A stretch of DNA of 9,137 nucleotides from Acidobacteriaceae bacterium. Lineage in GTDB: Bacteria > Acidobacteriota > Terriglobia > Terriglobales > Acidobacteriaceae. The notes under the pieces were generated by a model. The model ran no database searches. It saw nothing but the letters and a program-made list of their open reading frames with translations, and was not told where the DNA came from. The stretch spans positions 1 through 9,137 of the forward strand of contig JAICMT010000038.1 in assembly GCA_025929125.1 (NCBI GenBank). The letters run 5' to 3'. This document shows, piece after piece, positions 1 to 6,728 of this stretch. Each line of letters starts with the position of its first letter. Positions within the stretch are counted from its first letter, which is position 1. The position numbers and the translations under genes were made by a program.

Positions 1-357
1 AAGATCAATCTAAGCTTTCTTACCCACTCCAATCAGGATGAGTTCACCCATAAGAGCTTCGAGATCGCGGCCTGCGAGGGCTTTCTCCTCGCCGAACGCT
101 CCGCGGGACATCTGGAACGCTTCGTGGAGGATGAAGAGGCAGTGTTTTTCTCCGATATCGAAGAGTGCGTCCAGAAGATCCGGCGATACCTGCCGGATGA
201 GGCTGCTCGACGGCGCATTGCTGCGGCAGGCCGGACTCGTGCGGAACGCAGCGGCTATCATAATGATGCGCAGGTCGCCCGCATCGTTGAACGTGCGCGG
301 CAGATCCTCCGAGATGTGCTCGCTGCCGCCGGGCGCTCCTCGCTTCCGCATTCCTGA
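1..357 (+). CDS. Glycosyltransferase, CgeB-like, C-terminal fragment (5' end outside window)
   Basis: The frame is open from base 1 to the TGA at 355-357 and gives the last 118 residues of a protein that begins outside the window. The pattern resembles the C-terminal half of the 'glycosyl transferases group 1' domain found in CgeB-like proteins (Pfam Glyco_trans_1_2). It runs: a segment containing KSFEIAACEGFLLAER (residues 18-33), then EEAVFFSDIEEC, then a helical stretch with a KIRRYLPDE-type motif, then an AAAGRTRAERSGY-type segment before a charged C-terminal helix. In this family that half binds the nucleotide-sugar donor. Most relatives have a Gly where this protein has Glu26 (ACEG), a small deviation. 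The acceptor and product cannot be told from this fragment. No obvious terminator follows the stop. Family-level assignment is fairly good; specific function is unknown. Confidence 0.7.
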   Translation, partial: KINLSFLTHSNQDEFTHKSFEIAACEGFLLAERSAGHLERFVEDEEAVFFSDIEECVQKIRRYLPDEAARRRIAAAGRTRAERSGYHNDAQVARIVERARQILRDVLAAAGRSSLPHS

Positions 358-542
358 AGCTGGGCATCTGAAGATACATTGGAAAGTTAGTGGCTGAAGG
401 CCTGGCACAGCGGCTGCAATGGGATACTGGGTGAGGCAGGCCGCCCTGTGAATGGGCTCAGGCCACGACATTAACAAGATGGCAGCGGTCTTTGTACCTA
501 GAGCCGCTGAGAGCGGGGCTGTGACAAGGGAAATGGTGCGCG

Positions 543-1529
543 ATGCAGACGGTCCAAGTCGGAATTACAGGCAGAACGACGACCCAGCTCGGCTACGGGT
601 GTTCGAGCCTGATGGGCGCGATGGGCCGTGCCGAATCGCTCGCCGTTCTTGAAGCCGCTTTCGAGGCGGGAATCCGCCATTTCGACGTTGCGCCGATGTA
701 CGGCTATGGGCAGGCTGAGGGCGTGCTGGGCGAATTCATCTCCCGGCATTCCGGCGAGGCCACCGTCACCACAAAATATGGAATCCCCCCGGCCGCCCGC
801 CAAGGCCTGATTGGCATTGCGCGGTCTCTGGCGCGGCCCGTGGTCAGAGCGGTTCCAGGTCTGAAGCGCGGGCTCACCTCTGCTGCTGTCCGAGTCACGG
901 GCGCCGGTGCAAAGGCCGCCTTCACCGCCGCGGAAGCTCGCGAGTCCCTGGAGCGAAGCCTGCGTGAGCTGAGGACGGGCCACATCGACATCTGGCTCCT
1001 TCACGATGCGACGCCCGCCGATCTCCACGATCCGGCGCTGCTTTCCCTGATGCACGAGAGTGAGCAAGCAGGCAAGATCGGCACATTTGGCGTCGGCAGC
1101 GGCCGGGCGGAGATCAAGGCGATTGCCGCAGTGAGCCCGGAATATCTTCCGGTGACCCAGTTCGCCTGGTCCGTGCTCGATGCGCCCCTGCCTCCCACGA
1201 AGGGCATGCGCATCCTGCATCGCGCACTCACGGAGAACTTTCGCGACCTGCACCATCAATTGCTGGCGGACCGGGCTCGCTGCAACCGCTGGTCGTCTCT
1301 CACCGGCGCCGATCTCGCGGATGCCCGCGTGCTCGGCGCGCTCATGCTGAAGGCGGCACTCCTCGAAAATCCCTCGGGAATCGTGCTCTTCTCTTCGAAG
1401 AACCCACGGCACATCCACGAGAATGTGTCGACCGCGACAAACAGCTCTCTGGAAGCTCCAGCGCGCAAGCTCTACACGCTGATTCAGGAGGAGCGCCTCG
1501 CCGTGACTCAGGAGAGGGCAGCCGGATGA
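543..1529 (+). CDS. Aldo/keto reductase family protein
   Basis: This 328-residue NAD(P)H-dependent oxidoreductase has the aldo/keto reductase TIM-barrel layout. The catalytic tetrad can be read directly: Asp48 and Tyr53 in HFDVAPMYGYG, Lys78 in VTTKYG, and His154 in WLLHD. The N-terminal TTTQLGYGCSSLMG strand and the SFVGS-like TFGVGSGRAEI segment (near residue 180) fit the barrel, and SLERSLRELRTGHIDIWL is the family's usual helix-strand lead to His154. The ATG at 543 is the first start after an in-frame TGA at 522-524. An AAGGG at 526-530 lies 12 bases upstream, slightly far for a ribosome site. The 185 bases before the gene hold no gene or clear promoter. The stop overlaps the start of the downstream transporter by four bases, so the two are probably translated together. 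The substrate is unknown; the upstream glycosyltransferase fragment makes a sugar or polysaccharide precursor possible, but that is inference. Confidence 0.87.
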   Translation: MQTVQVGITGRTTTQLGYGCSSLMGAMGRAESLAVLEAAFEAGIRHFDVAPMYGYGQAEGVLGEFISRHSGEATVTTKYGIPPAARQGLIGIARSLARPVVRAVPGLKRGLTSAAVRVTGAGAKAAFTAAEARESLERSLRELRTGHIDIWLLHDATPADLHDPALLSLMHESEQAGKIGTFGVGSGRAEIKAIAAVSPEYLPVTQFAWSVLDAPLPPTKGMRILHRALTENFRDLHHQLLADRARCNRWSSLTGADLADARVLGALMLKAALLENPSGIVLFSSKNPRHIHENVSTATNSSLEAPARKLYTLIQEERLAVTQERAAG

Positions 1530-2782
1530 AGCAGACCTGGAAAAACTGGCGGATGCAGATCATGCTCTTCCTGGCTGTGCTGGGGCCGGGCATTATCACT
1601 GCGAACGTCGATAACGATGCAGGCGGTATCTTCACCTACTCGCAGGCGGGCGCGCAGTTCGGCTACACGCTGCTGTGGACGCTGCTGCCGATCACGCTCG
1701 CGCTCATCGTGGTGCAGGAGATGTGCGCGCGCATGGGCGTGGTGACCGGCAAAGGTCTCTCCGATCTGATCCGCGAAGAGTTCGGACTGCGCATCACGTT
1801 CTTTACGATGTTTCTGCTGGTCATCGTGAACTACGGGAACGTGGTCTCCGAGTTCTCCGGTATTGCGGGATCCATGCAGCTCTTTCACCTGTCGAAGTAC
1901 ATTAGCGTTCCGATCTGCGCGGTGATCGTGTGGCTGCTGGTGGTGAAGGGCGACTACAAGGTGGTGGAGAAGGTGTTCCTCGCGGCCAGCGTATTTTATC
2001 TGGCCTACATCGCCACCGGATTCGTCAGCCATCCTGACTGGCCCAAGGCTCTCAGGGCGACCGTGACCGCGCCTCCGCGTGAGGTTTGGAGCAGTCACGA
2101 TTACGTGTACATGATCGTGGGCATCATCGGCACGACGATTGCGCCGTGGATGCAGTTCTATCTGCAGTCCTCGATCGTGGAAAAGGGCGTTTCCGTCCGG
2201 CAGTACAAGGCGTCGCGGCTTGATGTCATTGTGGGGTGCTTCTTCACGGATCTGGTCGCATGGTTCATCATCGTGTCCTGCGCCGCCACCCTCTATGTCC
2301 ACGGAATGCGCGAGATTCAGGTTCCTGCGGATGCCGCCGGCGCCATGAAGCCTCTGGCGGGGGACTTCGCTTTCATTCTGTTCGCCGCCGGACTCTTCAA
2401 TGCATCGCTCTTCGCGGCTTCCATCCTGCCGCTCTCCACGGCGTATACCGTGTGCGAGGGGATGGGTTTCGAGAGCGGCGTAGACAAGAGCTTCAAGGAA
2501 GCCCCGTTCTTCTACTGGCTCTACACCGGGCTGATTGCATTGGGAGCAGGGCTGGTGTTGGTCCCGAACTTTCCTCTGGTGAAGTTCGTGCTGTGGTCAC
2601 AGGTGCTGAACGGAATTCTGCTTCCGGTGATTATGATCTTCATGCTCCGGTTGATTAACAAGAAGGAGCTGATGGGAGGACACACTAACTCCCGGACGTT
2701 CAACGTCATTGCGTGGGTCACCGCCGCGATCGTGATCGTCCTCTCACTGGTTCTGATGTGGAATCAGGTCACCGGGAAATGA
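1526..2782 (+). CDS. Nramp-superfamily divalent metal transporter with non-canonical metal site (NRMT-like)
   Basis: This 418-residue, highly hydrophobic inner-membrane protein has about 11 membrane segments and the SLC11/Nramp (LeuT-fold) pattern. The first membrane segment ends in QAGAQFGYTLLW, as in Nramps. The two metal-binding signatures are changed. DPGN of the first segment is DAGG here (residues 31-34), so the coordinating Asp remains and the Asn is Gly. The MPH of the sixth segment is APW (206-208, within TTIAPWMQFYLQSS), so the metal-selective Met and the His are gone. A similar exchange is described for the Nramp-related magnesium transporters, in which loss of the Met relaxes transition-metal selectivity towards Mg2+. 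The late motif WSQVLNGILLP (around 357-367) also departs from canonical Nramps. Mg2+ and perhaps Mn2+ uptake is therefore more likely than classic proton-coupled Mn/Fe uptake, by analogy only. The start ATG overlaps the stop of the upstream reductase, with GAGAGG eight bases upstream. Confidence 0.88.
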   Translation: MKQTWKNWRMQIMLFLAVLGPGIITANVDNDAGGIFTYSQAGAQFGYTLLWTLLPITLALIVVQEMCARMGVVTGKGLSDLIREEFGLRITFFTMFLLVIVNYGNVVSEFSGIAGSMQLFHLSKYISVPICAVIVWLLVVKGDYKVVEKVFLAASVFYLAYIATGFVSHPDWPKALRATVTAPPREVWSSHDYVYMIVGIIGTTIAPWMQFYLQSSIVEKGVSVRQYKASRLDVIVGCFFTDLVAWFIIVSCAATLYVHGMREIQVPADAAGAMKPLAGDFAFILFAAGLFNASLFAASILPLSTAYTVCEGMGFESGVDKSFKEAPFFYWLYTGLIALGAGLVLVPNFPLVKFVLWSQVLNGILLPVIMIFMLRLINKKELMGGHTNSRTFNVIAWVTAAIVIVLSLVLMWNQVTGK

Positions 2783-2824
2783 CCGCTAAAGCGCGGCCTC
2801 GGGCAGAAGCACGACGGGAACCGG

Positions 2825-3289
2825 CTAGAGCAGCTTGCCGTCGGCGAGATCGCGGATCAGGTTCAGGTCGGCGGCCAGGAAGTCCAGCGCGGGCAACTCA
2901 CGCAGCGGCGACCAGCGAATCTCTTTGAAGATGCGGTTCTCGATCTCACCGGAAAAGGTGTGGACGGAGAAGAATTGCAGGTCGATCGCCGCGCCGTTGC
3001 GGTACCGGTGTCGAAGCTGCGCCACCCGCGGCCCGATCTGCGCCGCGATCCCAAGCTCTTCGTCCAGCTCCCGAATCAGCGCCTGCTCCGCTGTTTCCCC
3101 GGGCTCGATCTTTCCTCCCGGGAACTCCCATTTCAACCCCATGGGCTGATCGGGTCGGCGCTGGCATACCAGCACCTCGGTCTCGACCGCATCGCCGGAC
3201 GTGGGCTGTCGCAGGATCAGCGCGGCGACAACCAGCCGGAGAGGCTTGCCGTTCTGATGGCCGTCCAGTTTTCGGATGCGCTCTCTCAC
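2825..3289 (-). CDS. MutT-type Nudix hydrolase
   Basis: This 154-residue cytoplasmic Nudix pyrophosphohydrolase has a perfect Nudix box G-x5-E-x7-R-E-x-x-E-E-x-G, running from Gly59 through Glu65, Arg73-Glu74 and Glu77-Glu78 to Gly80. The box follows the MutT-like WEFPGGK strand. The C-terminal FKEIRWSPLRELPALDFLAAD segment is also typical of the MutT/CTP-pyrophosphohydrolase group, which cleaves oxidised nucleotides such as 8-oxo-dGTP or non-canonical CTP derivatives. The exact substrate cannot be read from sequence. The start is a GTG (3287-3289); an in-frame TAG lies upstream with no ATG, GTG or TTG between them, and a GGGGAA sits about 11 bases before it. The gene lies 89 bases downstream of ybgF in the same direction, so it may be the tail of the Tol-Pal transcript or have its own promoter; I saw no good one. 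It converges on the transporter with only 42 bases between stops. Confidence 0.9.
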   Translation of the reverse strand: MRERIRKLDGHQNGKPLRLVVAALILRQPTSGDAVETEVLVCQRRPDQPMGLKWEFPGGKIEPGETAEQALIRELDEELGIAAQIGPRVAQLRHRYRNGAAIDLQFFSVHTFSGEIENRIFKEIRWSPLRELPALDFLAADLNLIRDLADGKLL

Positions 3290-3378
3290 TCGTTGCCGTC
3301 TTCCCCGCGTCGCGCGTGCGAGCTCTTTCTACAAGATTAGACGGCGGATACGGCAATTGAGAACAGCGGTTTTGTCAC

Positions 3379-4380
3379 TTAAGAGGGTCGCCGAGGGCTC
3401 ACCGATACTCCCAGCCCGCTCAGCTTGGTCCGCGCCTGTGAGGCTTCAGGGGAGTTCGGGAACCTCTGGATGAGCGCACGCATTTCGGCGATGCCGCCCT
3501 CGCGGTCTTTCATGGCCAGCAGCGCCGATCCTTTGTGGAGCCGCGAAACCGGCACTTTGGGGTTGGCGGGAAAGTGCTCAATGACGTGGTCGTAGTTTTT
3601 CACCGCCTCAGCAAAGTGGCCGGCGCGGTAGTCGATCTCGCCGAGGTAAAAGTAGGCATTCCCGGAGAGGGTTTCGTCCGGGTAATTCTCGATCACCTGG
3701 TGAAACTCGGAGGATGCCAGCGGGTACTTCGCGGCCATAAAGTCCGCGAGCGCCTGTCTGTAGAGATCGCCGATCGGTGGCGCGTTGGACGCTGCAGGGG
3801 CCGGCAGCCTGGGCGCTCCCTGCTGAGTGGCGAAAGGTGTGTTTGATGGAACATTGCTTGCGGCTCCTGGTCCACCGATTGGCGCTGCACCACCCGGTGA
3901 GGTTTCGGCCGGGCCGCCCGGCGTCGTGCCTGCCGGCGTTCCAGCTCCGGGAACCATATTCTGCAGGGCAGCATTGATCGACTGCTGCTGGCCTTGGATG
4001 GCTTGCAAGGTCTTCTCCAGAGAATTCATCCGGGCCTTCACCTCATCCACGGAATCGTTCAGCGTCTGCACCTGTCCGGAGACCTGCTCGACCTTCCCGT
4101 TCGCAGTCTCGTTCTGAGTGTTCATCCGCTTCTCAAGCGCATCCACAGCGAGCGACATCTTGTTGACGGAGTCGGCGCTCTGCTGCACCAGATCGCGCAG
4201 TACACCCATCCTCTCATCGTTCGACTGTTGCAGATGCTGCACGGCATCCTGAAGCTGCTGCACCTGGGTCTGCAGCTGCACCATATCCCGGTTGACTGCA
4301 AAGGCGGGCGCGGCGGGAATTGCCAGCAGGGCAGCCGCGCAGGCGATACGAGTGGGAGAGAATGTGCGATGCAATGTCAT
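3379..4380 (-). CDS. ybgF: Tol-Pal associated periplasmic coiled-coil/TPR protein YbgF (CpoB)
   Basis: This 333-residue secreted protein has a Sec-type signal peptide (cut likely after APAFA, residue 28). A heptad-rich coiled coil follows at about 30-140, full of Gln, Leu and Val. Next comes a Gly/Pro/Thr/Ala linker (about 143-200), then a C-terminal TPR domain (about 203-322) with repeats such as NAYFYLGEIDYRAGHFAEAV and SRLHKGSALLAMKDREGGI. This is the architecture of YbgF/CpoB, which in E. coli sits with TolA and PBP1B and coordinates peptidoglycan synthesis with outer-membrane constriction. Its place as the last gene after pal supports the name. I chose the ATG at 4380 because GAGG lies six bases upstream. 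A TTG at 4392 would add only four residues, and that codon overlaps the ribosome site. The linker is longer than in the E. coli protein. A hairpin precedes the gene. Confidence 0.9.
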   Translation of the reverse strand: MTLHRTFSPTRIACAAALLAIPAAPAFAVNRDMVQLQTQVQQLQDAVQHLQQSNDERMGVLRDLVQQSADSVNKMSLAVDALEKRMNTQNETANGKVEQVSGQVQTLNDSVDEVKARMNSLEKTLQAIQGQQQSINAALQNMVPGAGTPAGTTPGGPAETSPGGAAPIGGPGAASNVPSNTPFATQQGAPRLPAPAASNAPPIGDLYRQALADFMAAKYPLASSEFHQVIENYPDETLSGNAYFYLGEIDYRAGHFAEAVKNYDHVIEHFPANPKVPVSRLHKGSALLAMKDREGGIAEMRALIQRFPNSPEASQARTKLSGLGVSVSPRRPS

Positions 4381-4386
4381 GGCGAA

Positions 4387-4390
4387 CCTC
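4387..4390 (-). promoter_or_regulatory. Ribosome binding site of ybgF
   Basis: On the minus strand GAGG is followed by six bases (TTCGCC) and then ATG at 4380. The spacing decides for the ATG start rather than the in-frame TTG at 4392. The site lies only eight bases downstream of the 4399-4424 hairpin, so folding of the hairpin could influence ribosome access. Confidence 0.6.
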
Positions 4391-4398
4391 AAAATTCA

Positions 4399-4424
4399 GT
4401 GGGCCGCGGTCTTCTGCGGCCCAC
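4399..4424 (-). terminator. Intercistronic hairpin between pal and ybgF (possible attenuator or weak terminator)
   Basis: A perfect 9-bp inverted repeat, GTGGGCCGC at 4399-4407 and GCGGCCCAC at 4416-4424, is separated by eight bases. A possible G-U pair extends the stem inward. It occupies the middle of the 54-base gap between the pal stop and the ybgF start. On the transcribed (minus) strand the stem is followed by TGAATTTT, a short T-rich run, and then the ybgF ribosome site. The stem is strong but the T tract is poor. Partial termination, transcript-end protection of the tolQ-pal message, or pausing are all possible. The repeat is directly visible; the role is inferred. Confidence 0.45.
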
Positions 4425-4434
4425 GGTTCCTGTG

Positions 4435-5205
4435 TTAGCGGTCAATCGAGAACTGCGCCCGCCGGTTCTGCTGATAGCAGGATTCGGTTGCTTCCGAGCA
4501 GAACTGCTTTTCCTTTCCGAAGCTCACGACGCGAATGCGGGAAGCCGATACGCCGTCGTTTACAAGGGCAGTCTTCGCGGAATTTGCGCGATTCTCGCCA
4601 AGCGCCAGGTTGTACTCCGCCGAGCCGCGCTCGTCGCAGTAGCCGCCGATCACAACTTTGATCTCCGGGTGCGCGGTCAGGTAAGCGGCCGCTTTCTGTG
4701 CCGCGCTGACGCCTTCGGGCCGCAGCGTATAGCTGTCGTAGTCGAAGAAGATGTCAGGCACGTTCTGGTGGAAGACCTTGTCTGCCGACGCGTCGTCCGT
4801 AGTCGTGTTGCTGGGCTCCGGAGTTGCGGGCGCTGCTGGGACACGTACGGTTACGCGAACGTTGGCCTCGGCCGTGCCGCCATCCCCCTTGGCAACCAGA
4901 TGGAAATTGGTGGAGCTGGATGGGGTGACCGTCTGCGTGCCATTCACCGCGACCGGTCCCAGTCCATCAATCGAAACCGAAGTCGCATCGGTCGTCCGCC
5001 AGTTCAGCACGACGGACTGCCCAAGATCCACCGCGAGCGGCTCAGCGGTCAGGCTGGCGGTCGGGGCGGGAGTCGGCGGGGCTGGTGCCGCCGGCGCGAC
5101 TGTCGTCTTGTGGTGGCACCCGGCCAGCATCAAGGCTCCAAGTGAGAGCATCGCCACGGAGCGCGCTGCGCTCCGATACTGAGGTGGGATTACCGCGATC
5201 TTCAT
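4435..5205 (-). CDS. pal: Peptidoglycan-associated lipoprotein Pal with extra N-terminal Ig-like domain
   Basis: This 256-residue outer-membrane lipoprotein has a signal peptide ending in the lipobox LAGC (lipidated Cys30). A Pro/Ala/Thr-rich tether follows (about 34-50), then a beta-rich domain at about 51-121. That domain contains VDLGQSVVLNWRTTDATSVS and ends in NVRVTV, as in Ig-like modules. After a second linker, the OmpA-like peptidoglycan-binding domain spans about 144-256. Its signature is clear: DIFFDYDSYTLRPE, then YCDERGSAEYNLALGENRA, and the final NRRAQFSI. Asp191 and Arg206 match the residues that bind diaminopimelate. C236 and C243 may form a disulfide. E. coli Pal lacks the Ig-like part and is roughly 80 residues shorter. 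AGGAG at 5212-5216 lies six bases before the ATG. Pal anchors the outer membrane to the cell wall and binds TolB, encoded just upstream. Confidence 0.93.
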   Translation of the reverse strand: MKIAVIPPQYRSAARSVAMLSLGALMLAGCHHKTTVAPAAPAPPTPAPTASLTAEPLAVDLGQSVVLNWRTTDATSVSIDGLGPVAVNGTQTVTPSSSTNFHLVAKGDGGTAEANVRVTVRVPAAPATPEPSNTTTDDASADKVFHQNVPDIFFDYDSYTLRPEGVSAAQKAAAYLTAHPEIKVVIGGYCDERGSAEYNLALGENRANSAKTALVNDGVSASRIRVVSFGKEKQFCSEATESCYQQNRRAQFSIDR

Positions 5206-5294
5206 TCATTTCTCCTGCGAACCAAAGCTCTGCGTTCCATGTTAGTCCCGAAGCTGTGGGCGACGGGATAAGGGTTCCTTGCGAGTTACGGCTT

Positions 5295-6701
5295 CTACTT
5301 CCAACTCCAGTTGGGCATGTCCGATCCTGTTCCAGTGATTGCGTGGCGCTGTGTTCCGTTCGCCAGCATCGTCCAGATCCGCGAGCGCTCCGTATTTCCA
5401 TTTGGAGAGCAGGCATACACGATGTGACGTCCATCTGGAGACCATGAGGGGAAATCGCAGGTGCCGGAATCGGAGGTCAGTTGAATCCACTTTTTGGTCG
5501 CGATTTCCATCACATAAATGTCCTGCCCGCCCGGGGCGCCGGGCCCGTACTTGCGGTTCCACGCAAACGCAATCGCCTGCCCGTTGGGCGACCAGGAAGG
5601 CGAAGTTGCGTACCCGCCATCGGTCATCTGCTGCACGCCGGAGCCGTCCGCATTCATGATGTACAACTGCGGCAGCCCTGTCCTTCCGCTGATCCAGGCA
5701 ATCTGAGCGCCGCTCCGCGCATTGAACACCGGCGATGCATCCGGGCCGCGGAAGCTGGTGAGACGCCGAGGCTCTGCGCCGCTGGGATCGGAAACCCAAA
5801 TCTCCGGATCTCCCGTACGCGACGAGGAATACGCGATCTGCTTCCCGTCTGGCGACCAAGCGGGCGAGATGTTTGTTCCGCCCACCTCCGGGAAGGCGAC
5901 CGTGCGATTGAGCACCAGCGAGTACATGCGGATCTGGAACCCGCTCTTGCCGAGCGACGCAAAGGCGAGCCGCGTGTTGTCGGGCGAGATGCGAGGGGAC
6001 AGCGAGATCGTACCCAGGTGCGTCACCGCATGCTGGTTCTCGCCGTCGTAATCCATCTCCCAGATCTCTTTGTTTCCGCCGGCTGCATGCACGTAGAAAA
6101 TTTTGGTCTCGGCGATCCCGGCGGTTCCTCCACCCAGGGTGCGGATGATCTCATCGGCGAACCGGTGTGCCACCTGCCGCGCCATTTCCTCGCCCGGCTC
6201 TTCGCTGTACTGCTTGGCGAGCACCTGAGGGAACTGGGCGTTCTTGGTGTCGAAGACGAATCCATTGACGACCAAGCGTCCGCCGACTACTCCGAGGGAG
6301 CCGAAGCCGACGAAGGAGGCGTTTGCTGGAGCGGCGGCGTAGGCTGCCGCGCGCATCTCGGAGGGCGCTCCGGGCGTGCCCGGCGGGATCAGGCTCTTCG
6401 AGACCACATCGAACATGCCCGCGTTCTGAAGATCGCTGAACAAGGTTCTGTCAAAGACCGTCTTCAGCGTGCCGGTCTGCGCATCCTCGGCCAGGGGCTT
6501 GAAGTTGGGGATCGCGATGCGAATGGAGCTCACACCCTGGTTGGTTCCGGTCACGACCTGGTCCTGGGCGGCGTGTGAGCCCGCCGGGGCGAGCAGTGCG
6601 GCGAGGAGGAGGGTCAGCACGGCTCCGAGAAATCGAAAGAGTCGAGAGGGGCTGGCGGTTCGGGTGCTACGATCCATAGTTTCCATGGTAGTCGTTTCCA
6701 T
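5295..6701 (-). CDS. tolB: Tol-Pal system beta-propeller protein TolB
   Basis: This periplasmic protein of up to 468 residues has a signal peptide (hydrophobic core about 25-41, cleavage near SHA/AQ at 44-45). The N-terminal TolB domain (about 55-190) includes SIRIAIPNFKPL and LFSDLQNAGMFDVVSKSLIP, typical of family members. A six-bladed propeller follows, with WD40-like/PD40 repeats: SPRISPDNTRLAF, SPAWSPDGKQIAYSS, SPVFNARSGAQIAW (degenerate), SPSWSPNGQAIAFAW, FPSWSPDGRHIVYAC and a closing MPNWSW. TolB is handed between Pal and TolA during Tol energy transduction. In-frame ATGs at 6701, 6686 and 6677 all leave the signal peptide intact. None has a strong ribosome site; GGAAACGA before 6686 is the nearest, so the true start could be one of the later two. 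The gap from the upstream tolA-like gene is 27 bases. Length is close to the usual 430-450. Confidence 0.94.
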   Translation of the reverse strand: METTTMETMDRSTRTASPSRLFRFLGAVLTLLLAALLAPAGSHAAQDQVVTGTNQGVSSIRIAIPNFKPLAEDAQTGTLKTVFDRTLFSDLQNAGMFDVVSKSLIPPGTPGAPSEMRAAAYAAAPANASFVGFGSLGVVGGRLVVNGFVFDTKNAQFPQVLAKQYSEEPGEEMARQVAHRFADEIIRTLGGGTAGIAETKIFYVHAAGGNKEIWEMDYDGENQHAVTHLGTISLSPRISPDNTRLAFASLGKSGFQIRMYSLVLNRTVAFPEVGGTNISPAWSPDGKQIAYSSSRTGDPEIWVSDPSGAEPRRLTSFRGPDASPVFNARSGAQIAWISGRTGLPQLYIMNADGSGVQQMTDGGYATSPSWSPNGQAIAFAWNRKYGPGAPGGQDIYVMEIATKKWIQLTSDSGTCDFPSWSPDGRHIVYACSPNGNTERSRIWTMLANGTQRHAITGTGSDMPNWSWK

Positions 6702-6728
6702 GCGGCTGTTGGGCTTGCGATGAGAGCG

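Noticed and set aside
504..516. Small CCGCT/AGCGG hairpin upstream of the reductase
   Set aside because: Five base pairs with a three-base loop occur often by chance in GC-rich DNA; no link to a promoter or ribosome site.
498..1418. A 306-codon minus-strand frame opposite the aldo/keto reductase
   Set aside because: The reductase has its full catalytic tetrad on the plus strand; this frame has an Arg/His-rich shadow composition.
2783..2796. CCGC/GCGG repeat between the transporter and the Nudix gene as a terminator
   Set aside because: The stem has only four base pairs and no T run on either side.
3290..3378. Promoter for the Nudix gene (GTGACA near the ybgF stop)
   Set aside because: No -10-like hexamer at 16-18 bases from it; the other near-matches have wrong spacing.
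3994..5145. A 383-codon plus-strand open frame opposite ybgF and pal
   Set aside because: It crosses two recognised genes and the hairpin between them, with no domain-like pattern.
5481..6578. A 365-codon plus-strand open frame opposite tolB
   Set aside because: TolB on the other strand has clear propeller repeats; the opposite frame is low-complexity shadow sequence.
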